Source of the DNA: Planctomycetota bacterium
Lineage (GTDB): Bacteria; Planctomycetota; Planctomycetia; Pirellulales; UBA1268
Assembly: GCA_027622795.1 (NCBI GenBank)
Contig: JAQBZA010000193.1
Span: forward strand, 1-6,429
Direction: 5' to 3'
Length of the DNA stretch: 6,429 nt
Shown: in pieces, positions 1-6,255 of the stretch
Position numbering within the stretch: position 1 is the first letter of the stretch
How the letters are laid out: each line of letters starts with the position of its first letter
Notes under the pieces: generated by a model
The model's database searches: none
What the model saw: only the letters and a program-made list of their open reading frames with translations
What the model was told of the DNA's origin: nothing
Program-made: the position numbers and the translations under genes

Positions 1-534
1 GATTTCACCGAGGATGACGAGTGGCCCGGTGTAATGCATGGCCAGTTCCACGGGATTCCACGAGCGGCCGCCATCGCCACTGTAGGCAGCGGCGAGATGC
101 GAATCCTCGCTGTCGGCATAGTTCAGCGGGCAGCGCATGGCGAAGCACCACAGCACTTCCTGTCCCGGCGGATGGTAGAGCACGGCGTTGCAGTAGCCGA
201 ACTGCATCGCACCATGCCGCTGCTCGTGGTCGAAGATGGTGCTCGGGATGCTCCAGGAGTCGCCATCGTTGCTGGAAACAATGGCGTCGATGCTGCCCAT
301 GTCGGTCTTGCCCGCGATGCCTTTCTGATAAGCCACGACAAGGTGCTTCTCTTTCCATAAGGCGATGGTGGGCTGGCCAAGCAAGGAAGCTCGCGGCTCC
401 TGGTCAGCAGTGCGGATGACACGCACGTCACGGACATCGCCGGTGGCTGGAACGTTGGTGACTTCGTCTTTGGCGTGCAGTGCGGCCAGCGGCGCGAGCA
501 GCAGGGCGGTGAGGATGGTGAGTGTTGGCTTCAA
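1..534 (-). CDS. Secreted sialidase-like (BNR/Asp-box) protein, N-terminal part, TTG start
   Basis: The first 178 codons of a gene running off the low-coordinate edge; the C-terminus is missing. The frame is open from TTG (534-532) to base 1. No ATG or GTG lies upstream in frame between this TTG and the previous gene's stop, and the TTG is followed at once by a good signal peptide: MKPTLTIL, hydrophobic core to about residue 18, then ALHA with likely cleavage after residue 21. The first internal ATG (codon 79) would remove the signal peptide and the first strands. Two Asp-box motifs are visible, SSNDGDSW at residues 87-94 and SGDGGRSW at 152-159, spaced as in consecutive blades of a sialidase-type beta-propeller. 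The family includes exo-alpha-sialidases and many glycan-binding or unassigned hydrolases; the substrate cannot be told from this fragment. It lies 19 bases after the tandem sialidase-like gene and is probably the next gene of the same operon. The ribosome site is weak (a GGA about 10 bases before TTG). Fold confident, activity not. Confidence 0.82.
   Translation of the reverse strand, partial: MKPTLTILTALLLAPLAALHAKDEVTNVPATGDVRDVRVIRTADQEPRASLLGQPTIALWKEKHLVVAYQKGIAGKTDMGSIDAIVSSNDGDSWSIPSTIFDHEQRHGAMQFGYCNAVLYHPPGQEVLWCFAMRCPLNYADSEDSHLAAAYSGDGGRSWNPVELAMHYTGPLVILGEI
482..509 (-). repeat. 28-bp identical signal-peptide-coding segment, copy 1
   Basis: This segment encodes the hydrophobic core and end (A-L-L-L-A-P-L-A-A) of the signal peptide of the 1-534 gene. 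It is identical base for base over 28 positions to 2804-2831 in the tandem sialidase-like gene. The related stretch in the 2928-3932 gene matches at about three quarters of positions. Confidence 0.85.
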
Positions 535-553
535 GGGTGCCGTTCCGTGGTGG

Positions 554-2907
554 TTACTTGGGTTCCCTAGCTGAGGTCGCCCCGTCCGGCCCGCCGCGGT
601 TCATGCCGAGTTGCTTGCTCTTCACGAGATTCTTCAGCGCAGCATCCTTGCTGACGAGCTTGCCGGCCTGCACGTCCTCCTCGCGGAAGCGGGCGAAGAG
701 GATCTCTGCCGCACCGCCGCGGTCGCGATCGTAGTGGACGTAGATGTCGCCGTTCGGAGCCTGCGCGATGTCGGGATAGGAGACGGGGTGGCGCTCGTCC
801 AGGAGCAGACTGCCAGACCATGTTTTTCCGTCGTCAGTCGAGAGGAAGGCGGTCAGATGCGAACGTCCTTTCCCCCAGTTCCACTCCTCGGTGCCGTCTT
901 TGGGCTGCTGATCAAAAGCGGTGCCGTGCCGTATGAGCAGGAGATTGCCCGACTGGAGCCGACGGAACACGGCCTTGCTGTTGACATGGGGGAAAAAGGT
1001 CGTCTGCGGCTGCCAGGTCCTGCCGCCGTCGGTGGAAAAGCTCTGGAAAGCCTCCTTCATGCCGCGTGAGAGCATCCAGAGCGTGCCGTCCTGCTTCTCG
1101 ACGACAGAGTGCTCGTTGAAGCAACTGTCCTTGAAAATGATGCCGCCGCGGTAGCGCCAGTGACCGCCCTCGTCGTCGGAGACGAAGACATTCGCACCAC
1201 GCACCGAGTCCAGTTCGCGGTAGCAATCGGCAAACGGCTTGTCGATGTGCCAGCGTTCCCACAGCGACACGGGCAGGATCCATTCGCCGTTCTTGCGGAC
1301 GATGGGTTTGTTCAATGACGCGCCGAAGCCGATGTAAATCGGCTCCATCCACACGGGCTTCTCCGCATCGGGATCGTCGCAGCGGACAAACCAGTTGCTG
1401 CAACTGCCGTCGAACATGCCGACGGACTGATGGAAGAACAGCCAGAGCCTCCCCTTTGGATCGCACCAGAAGGAGCCGAGCCGCGTGCCCATCTTCAAGC
1501 CCTGCGCCTGCGGGTCGATCACGAACACCGGATCACGCCACGACTTGCCCTGGTCATCGCTGTAGCTCGCCAGTATGTAGGCATTCGGTCCGTCCTGTCC
1601 GCCCGCCCAGCAGGTCCAGAGGCGTCCCTTGTGCGTGACCTCCATGCTCGCGGCCATCGCGAAGGGCAGATACTTCTGCCCATAGGCGGGCATCGGATCG
1701 AAGATGAGCTTCGGCGTGACGTGGATGCTGTTGAGAAGCTCCTGCGTGACTTTGACGGCGGGTTTCGTCGCGCTGGCAGGCTTGTCGAGCTTGTTCACCA
1801 CCTGCTTCAGGCTCACGGAACCCGAGACGTTCTTGCCTGCGACCACGTCTTCCTCTTTGAACTTCGCCAGCAGTATCTCGCCCGCGCCACCGCGATCACG
1901 ATCATAGGTGATCCAGATGAGGCCGTCCTTGTCCTGCACGCCGTCGGGATAGGACACGCCTTTTCGTTCATCGAGCAGCAGGCCGTCGTTCCATGTCTTG
2001 CCGTCGTCGGTGGAGAGCTGCGCGGTGAGATGGCTGCGACCGGTGAACTTGTAGTGATTCACGAGCAGCAGATGGCCCGAGGCAAGACGATGAATGAAGA
2101 AGCGCGAATGCGGAGTGGCGATCGTGGTCGGCCTTCCGGGCGTCCAAGTGCGGCCCTTGTCGGAGGAATGACTTTCCCACAACACCTTCTCGGTGCGAAT
2201 GAGCATCCACAGACGGCCGTCCTTCAGCTCGACGATCATGTTTTCGAGGCCCGCCTTCTCCGTCTTCACCGCGCCATGCAGCTCCCAGGTCTTACCCTCA
2301 TCAGTAGAGACCGCCGCGCCGAAAACTTGCTTCGGGTCGAATCCTGCCCAACCCGCCAACGGCTCCAGCGCATGCACCACCGGCAGGATCCACTCGCCAG
2401 TCGAGAGCACGGTCGCTTTGTTCATGCGGAAGCTGAAATGGCTATCGAACCCGACACGGAACTCCGCACCCCAGACCGGTCGCGAAGCATCCGGGGCATC
2501 GCAAATGCGCGCATAGACTCCGTGCCGGGTGCTGTCCTTGACGCTGCGGTTGAAGAGATACCAGAGCCGCCCTTTCGGATCGATCCACAGGCAGGGGTCA
2601 TAGCAGCGCGTGCCATCGTTCAGCGGCAAAGCCATCGCCTGCGGCGCGGAAAAGGTTTTGCCGCCATCGTCGCTGTGGGAAAGCACAACGGTATTTTCAG
2701 GCTCGGGCTCTTTGGTTCCTCCTGTAAACCACGCTCGAGGCCGGGGATACCCTGCCAGGTGCGTTTGGAGAGATCGATCGTGACCGGTTCGGCGGCGTGG
2801 ATCGCGGCCAGCGGCGCGAGCAGCAGGGCGGCGAGAGCCGAGCGCAGGAAGAAGGCCTGCCAAACCGATTTCAAGGAGAAACAGGTAAAGGCAAAGGAAG
2901 TTCTCAT
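554..2907 (-). CDS. Secreted tandem (two-propeller) sialidase-like protein, frame broken at about codon 59
   Basis: The natural start is ATG at 2907-2905. It opens a signal peptide (core SALAALLLAPLAA, then IHA, cleavage near residue 38) and a mature start AEPVTIDLSKRTWQGIPGLER. That frame then turns to nonsense and stops at 2620-2622 (95 codons). The long sialidase-like reading picks up in the -1 frame at WFTGGTKEPEPEN (from 2731) and runs 725 codons to TAA at 556-554. An in-frame ATG at 2863 exists, but its first 44 residues are arginine-rich shadow sequence with no signal peptide. The product has two homologous halves, each with four Asp boxes: SHSDDGGKTF, STDEGKTW, SSDKGRTW, STDDGKTW, then SYSDDQGKSW, VSDDEGGHW, STDGGRTW, STDDGKTW. 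Both halves end in VSYPD...YDRDRGGA...EEDV. A conserved Glu (LEN at 2243-2245, NEH at 1112-1114) sits before a DGxLWML-x-R motif, as in sialidase-clan enzymes, but no FRIP arginine motif is seen. As read it is a pseudogene or a sequence error; true sialidase activity is unproven. Confidence 0.8.
650..868 (-). repeat. Internal domain repeat, copy B (end of second propeller)
   Basis: The matching 73-codon segment, GRSHLTAFLSTDDGKTW through VSYPDIAQ and YDRDRGGAAEIL to EEDVQAGKLVS, close to the C-terminus of the same protein. It is exactly the same length as copy A. Differences cluster in loops, while the Asp box, LLLDER, VSYPD and YDRDRGGA are kept. Confidence 0.88.
1823..2041 (-). repeat. Internal domain repeat, copy A (end of first propeller)
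   Basis: A 73-codon segment from GRSHLTAQLSTDDGKTW through VSYPDGVQ and YDRDRGGAGEIL to EEDVVAGKNVS. It aligns without gaps to copy B, with 52 of 73 residues identical by my hand count. It covers the last Asp box and the closing strands of the first propeller, and marks the protein as a tandem duplication. Confidence 0.88.
2723..2736 (-). other. Frameshift junction in the tandem sialidase-like gene
   Basis: Reading from the ATG at 2907, codons 57-59 are L-E-R (ending with CGT at 2733-2731). The continuing sialidase-like reading starts with TGG at 2731-2729, giving W-F-T-G-G in the -1 frame. Comparing the halves of the same protein, the second has about nine residues (THKGRLWTC) between the positions matching GLER and WFTGG, and the first has none. 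This suggests a loss of about 28 bases, which is not a multiple of three, rather than a single-base error. No slippery heptamer of the X XXY YYZ type is present at the junction, so programmed -1 frameshifting is not supported. Confidence 0.72.
2804..2831 (-). repeat. 28-bp identical signal-peptide-coding segment, copy 2
   Basis: The second copy of the identical 28-bp segment, again coding for the A-L-L-L-A-P-L-A-A core of a signal peptide. The flanking sequence differs on both sides, so the identity is confined to the signal-peptide core. Confidence 0.85.
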
Positions 2908-2927
2908 GGTGGGGGCGGTTTCCCTGA

Positions 2928-3932
2928 TTACCAGTTCAGCTTTTCATCTCCGTGTTTCTTGATCCAGTCGCGGATCCACGGAGCACTGGGTATGCCTTGA
3001 TCAATGCCGGCGACCCCAAGAATGACGAGATCGGAGACGCGGCCCTCCTTGAGCCACTTCAGGCCGAGACTGCATTGGTGCTCCATGAGATCGAGCGGGA
3101 CGGGTTTGCCCCATTTGTAACTGGGATCGGCCTTCTTGGCGGAATCGATGCCGGTGTAATCCCAAAGGTAGATTCCCAGCGCGATGCGGCAGTTCTTCGG
3201 CTTCATGCTCTCCAGCAGAGCCAGGTTCTTTTCAAGGTCCCTCAGTTCCTCGCTCTTCCAGGTCCAGAAGACCAGAACGTCGAAGTGCTTCAGCGATTCG
3301 ACCAAGGGCGGTTCACAATCATGGAAATCCGGGTTGTGGGGATCAAACTCGCGGCTGTAGATCGTGGTCCACACTTCCATCGGGCGGCCCACTTGCCCGA
3401 GTTGCTCCCGCATGGATTTGAGTTCGGCCTCGTTCATGGCGGGTTTGCCCACCTTGCGGCCGTCGGGTTGTTTGACGGGGTCCTTGACGAAGTCGTCGAG
3501 GTAGATGCCGGTGAAGTTGGGATAGCTTTTTGCCAGCGTGATGATGTCGGGCACTTCCTTGAGTCCACCGCGTCCGCTTGATCCGACGGCAGCCCATTGG
3601 ACGCGTTTCAGAGGCTCAAAGGAAATCGCATACTGCTCCTTGGTGGTCTTGGCCTTCCAGGTCTTCTCTGTCCACATGGAGGGTGGTCGATTCCAATCCT
3701 GGGTGATGAAAAGCAGATTCGGCACATCCAGCCAGAACGCGCCTTCCACGGGCGTCATGCGCGAGCCGCCCCGATAACCTGCGCTTTCGTAATAGAGCCT
3801 CGGGCCATCGGCTGGTGGTGCGAAGACCCAGAGACGGTCTCGGACTGTGGTGATCGGTTGTGTGCGATCTTGGGCGGTCGCGGCCAGTGGCGTGAGCAGG
3901 AGGGTAGTGATGAGTGTGAGGATGGGTTTCAT
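2928..3932 (-). CDS. Secreted uncharacterised protein, probably TIM-barrel-like
   Basis: 334 residues, with ATG start and TAA stop. The signal peptide is MKPILTLI with hydrophobic core TTLLLTPLAATA and likely cleavage around residue 20-21, so the product is exported. I do not recognise a named family. The mature part alternates hydrophobic strands and amphipathic helices as in a (beta/alpha) barrel: RVQWAAVGSS (110-119), FTGIYLDDFV (140-149), PMEVWTTIYSREF (184-196), DVLVFWTWKSEEL (218-230), RIALGIYLWDY (249-259) and SDLVILGVAGID (300-311). D146/D147 at the end of the IYLDDF strand and the aromatic W-rich strand ends resemble the substrate clefts of glycoside hydrolases, so a sugar-cleaving or sugar-binding role is a reasonable inference, not a demonstration. 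The start lies only 4 bases after the previous gene's stop with no clear ribosome site (nearest purine run GGGAAAGG about 18 bases upstream), which suggests translational coupling. The next gene follows after 20 bases. Confidence 0.85.
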   Translation of the reverse strand: MKPILTLITTLLLTPLAATAQDRTQPITTVRDRLWVFAPPADGPRLYYESAGYRGGSRMTPVEGAFWLDVPNLLFITQDWNRPPSMWTEKTWKAKTTKEQYAISFEPLKRVQWAAVGSSGRGGLKEVPDIITLAKSYPNFTGIYLDDFVKDPVKQPDGRKVGKPAMNEAELKSMREQLGQVGRPMEVWTTIYSREFDPHNPDFHDCEPPLVESLKHFDVLVFWTWKSEELRDLEKNLALLESMKPKNCRIALGIYLWDYTGIDSAKKADPSYKWGKPVPLDLMEHQCSLGLKWLKEGRVSDLVILGVAGIDQGIPSAPWIRDWIKKHGDEKLNW

Positions 3933-3936
3933 GTTT

Positions 3937-6228
3937 TTAGCGAATCCAGATGCCTTTCCCCGTGCCGCCCTTCGGCTTCGTCTTGGGGTAGTCGGGGTTG
4001 ATTTTTTGTTCGATGACTTTGACGACTTGCTCGATGGGCAATTCGGCCTGCGAGTCCTGGGTGCGGACGCCGGAAATGCTGACGTTCTGCACCGTGCAAT
4101 TCAGGTCAGGTGAGAAAATCTCGACCCACTTCGCGGGGTCCTCGGATTTACCACGCTTGTAGGTCTGCGATAGCGGGCCGATGGCGAGCAGGCGCCAGTC
4201 TGAGGTGATGGGGTGATTCACGCGGACGTTGTCGATCGTGAGGCCGTTGGTGTTCGCGTGAAGTTCGATCTGACCGGGGCGATAGAAGGTGAGGTCTTCG
4301 AGGCGGAGGTTCTTCACGGTGCCGACGCCGATGCTGAAGTCGCTGTCACGACCCAGTTCGAGGTTCGGCTGGTCGTAGATTTTGAAATGTCGGATGTCGG
4401 TGATGCGGCGCAGCGTGATGTCACGGATGGGACAGTCGAGCGTGGCGCCGTCGTCGAAACGTTTCACGCCCGGGAGGAGGCGGATGGCGTTGTTGCCCTC
4501 GTGATCCTCCCCGGGCCAGCCGGTCACGTCTTCGACGATGATACGCTCGATGGGGCCGTAGCTGGGCGCGTAGTTTTTCCATTCCCACGCGTTCAACGCC
4601 ACGTCGTCATCCTTCGAATTGCCGCGGACGCCGCGAATGAGGCCATCGCTTGCGGGGCCGTTCACATGCACCCCGTCGCGGCGATGCTCCTCCAGCGTGA
4701 TGTTTTCGACGAGAAAATCGTGCGCGTTCGCCAGATGCACGCCGAACGCCTTGCTCTGCCGCACGGTGACGTTCTTCACCGAGATACGGCGGACGTTTTG
4801 CAACAGGATGACGCCGTGGGTGCCGAAGGCGGGATTCGCTCCGGACGACCGGCCGAGGAGATTTCCGTTCGCCTCGTTGTCTGCCGTGGCGAGCGTGGTC
4901 CAGATGCCACCTTCCAAGGTGATGCCGGTATCGAGCGGCACATCGGCGGGCACAGGCTTCGTGTTCAAGGTGACGACATGCTCGTTGCGGACCATGCAGG
5001 TGTTGGAGCCGGGGATGAGTCGGATCTCGGCAGTCGGATCGGCGCTGAGTTTCTGACCGGATTTCAGGATCAGTGGGCCGTCCAGGTAATAGGGCTGCGG
5101 TCGCGTGGGGATGTGCAGCGTTCCTTGTGAGTCCAGCGTCGCCTGCATCGCCGCCGTCCACACTTGGGCGGTGACGTTCCGTGCTTCGACCTTGCCGGAA
5201 GCATCTGGCCATTTCTCAGTCCAGGTTGCGGTGCGGACGAGCTGTGCGAAATCGGACAGCTTCCTGGCGGTCACAACCGGCAGCGTGGCGGACGGCTGCA
5301 GATAACCGAGCGACACGAAAAACTCGTCCAGCTGGCGGATGGTGCGGTGGAAGCAGCGGCTGGCCTCCTCCCGCGGCGGACCCTGGCCGCGCCCGGGATT
5401 GAAGAAGCCATGCGTCTGGCCTTCGTAGGCTTTCAGTTCGCAGCGATTGCCCGCGGCGATCATGGCTTTGGCAAAGAGTTCCGCCGTGGGGAACGGCACC
5501 GCCTCATCCTTCGTGCCGTGGAAGAGGATGCTCGGTGGCAGACCGGCGCGGATGAAATGATACGGTGCAATCTCCTGCGGGCGGCCATCAGTTCGATTGC
5601 GTATCTCGGCGAACTTTTCGTCTGAAAGCAGCCCGGCATGGCCTTCCACCGGCGAGAGCACCACGGCGGGATTGAACAGCGCGAGAGCGTTCGGCATGGA
5701 GCTGACTTCGGTGTGGGCTCCATCCTCGAAGCCCGGCACCAGCGCTGTCGCGGCGGCGAGGTGACCACCGGCGGATCCGCCTCCAGCCACAATGCGGTCG
5801 GGGTCGATGCCAAGACGCACGGCATTGGCGCGAGCCCAACGAATCGCCGCCTTCGCATCCCGCAGGCAATCCTGTGGGATGACCCCGTGGCGACTCAGCA
5901 CCCGATAGTCGCAGCAGATGGCGACCATGCCGCGCTGGGCGAGGTAAAGCGACTGAGGCAGAAACTGTCCCGGCGATCCGCCTTTCCATCCGCCTCCAAA
6001 GAAGAACAACACCGCCGGACGACGATCCGCGGCCTGATGACCTGGCGGCGTGAAGATGTAGGCATTGAGCTTCACGCCGTTCACCTCCCGATAAACCTCC
6101 ACGCTCGCCCCCGGCATCTCCGGCGGGTATTTCCAGCTCACGGGCGGCTCGGGGAGATCGTCGGCGGCATGCAGCGCGGCAGCCGGCGTGAGCAGCAGCG
6201 CGGTGAAAAGGGTGACTGCATATTGCAT
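3937..6228 (-). CDS. Secreted bifunctional protein: alpha/beta-hydrolase esterase fused to GH28-like beta-helix
   Basis: 763 residues from ATG 6228-6226. The signal peptide is MQYAVTLFTALLLTPAAALHA (cleavage near residue 21). Residues about 40-310 form an alpha/beta hydrolase of the BD-FAE/acetyl-esterase type. The oxyanion motif is FFFGGGW (75-81, with Phe where HGGGW is usual); the nucleophile elbow is GGGSAGGH with S152; the acid is D241 in HGTKDEAVP; the catalytic His is H273 in QTHGFF. The triad is therefore complete and the enzyme should remove acyl groups from carbohydrate. Residues about 350-763 form a right-handed parallel beta-helix: a cap (about 350-415), then repeated short strands such as VRRISVKNVTV and HDFLVENITL. 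The motifs DGVHVNGP (518-525) and DDDVALNAWEW (540-550) sit where GH28 polygalacturonases carry their NTD and DD acids, and NAIRLLPG (580-587) may match the RIK site; the GHG histidine motif is not seen. The activity is probably a glycosidase or lyase on a uronate-type backbone (inference). The frame is continuous across the junction, so this looks like a true fusion. An upstream in-frame ATG at 6255-6253 would add 9 residues. Confidence 0.88.
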   Translation of the reverse strand: MQYAVTLFTALLLTPAAALHAADDLPEPPVSWKYPPEMPGASVEVYREVNGVKLNAYIFTPPGHQAADRRPAVLFFFGGGWKGGSPGQFLPQSLYLAQRGMVAICCDYRVLSRHGVIPQDCLRDAKAAIRWARANAVRLGIDPDRIVAGGGSAGGHLAAATALVPGFEDGAHTEVSSMPNALALFNPAVVLSPVEGHAGLLSDEKFAEIRNRTDGRPQEIAPYHFIRAGLPPSILFHGTKDEAVPFPTAELFAKAMIAAGNRCELKAYEGQTHGFFNPGRGQGPPREEASRCFHRTIRQLDEFFVSLGYLQPSATLPVVTARKLSDFAQLVRTATWTEKWPDASGKVEARNVTAQVWTAAMQATLDSQGTLHIPTRPQPYYLDGPLILKSGQKLSADPTAEIRLIPGSNTCMVRNEHVVTLNTKPVPADVPLDTGITLEGGIWTTLATADNEANGNLLGRSSGANPAFGTHGVILLQNVRRISVKNVTVRQSKAFGVHLANAHDFLVENITLEEHRRDGVHVNGPASDGLIRGVRGNSKDDDVALNAWEWKNYAPSYGPIERIIVEDVTGWPGEDHEGNNAIRLLPGVKRFDDGATLDCPIRDITLRRITDIRHFKIYDQPNLELGRDSDFSIGVGTVKNLRLEDLTFYRPGQIELHANTNGLTIDNVRVNHPITSDWRLLAIGPLSQTYKRGKSEDPAKWVEIFSPDLNCTVQNVSISGVRTQDSQAELPIEQVVKVIEQKINPDYPKTKPKGGTGKGIWIR

Positions 6229-6240
6229 GGTTCGGAATTG

Positions 6241-6248
6241 CTCCTTCT
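6241..6248 (-). promoter_or_regulatory. Ribosome binding site of the esterase/beta-helix gene
   Basis: The minus strand reads AGAAGGAG, followed by 12 bases and then ATG at 6228. It is the clearest Shine-Dalgarno sequence in the window. The spacing is somewhat long, but it supports the 6228 start, which also places the signal peptide at the very N-terminus. Confidence 0.6.
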
Positions 6249-6251
6249 GAG

Positions 6252-6255
6252 TCAT
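6252..6255 (-). other. ATGA stop/start overlap between sulfatase and esterase gene
   Basis: The sulfatase stop TGA (6254-6252) overlaps an ATG (6255-6253) that is in frame with the esterase gene and would give MTQKEQFRT before MQYAV. This is either a true coupled start or a coincidence. The nine polar residues before the signal peptide and the AGAAGGAG lying downstream of this ATG favour the inner start at 6228. Confidence 0.5.

Noticed and set aside
2723..2736. Programmed -1 ribosomal frameshifting at the junction
   Set aside because: No slippery heptamer or evident downstream stem was seen, and the missing loop relative to the second half points to a deletion instead.
2732..2863. ATG 2863 as the real start of the tandem propeller protein
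   Set aside because: The first 44 residues from this ATG are arginine-rich and mirror, in a shifted frame, a normal signal peptide and mature N-terminus starting at 2907.
2908..2927. A terminator or promoter between the barrel gene and the tandem propeller gene
   Set aside because: The gap is 20 bases, with no inverted repeat or T-run and no room for -35/-10 boxes outside coding sequence.
1430..2962. A 510-codon open frame on the plus strand opposite the tandem sialidase-like gene
   Set aside because: It lies antisense to a clear Asp-box protein, has no recognisable motif, and its composition is what an antisense frame of GC-rich coding DNA gives.
4213..5130. A 305-codon plus-strand open frame opposite the beta-helix domain
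   Set aside because: Its valine/aspartate/alanine-rich composition mirrors the codons of the beta-helix gene on the other strand; no start signal or domain is seen.
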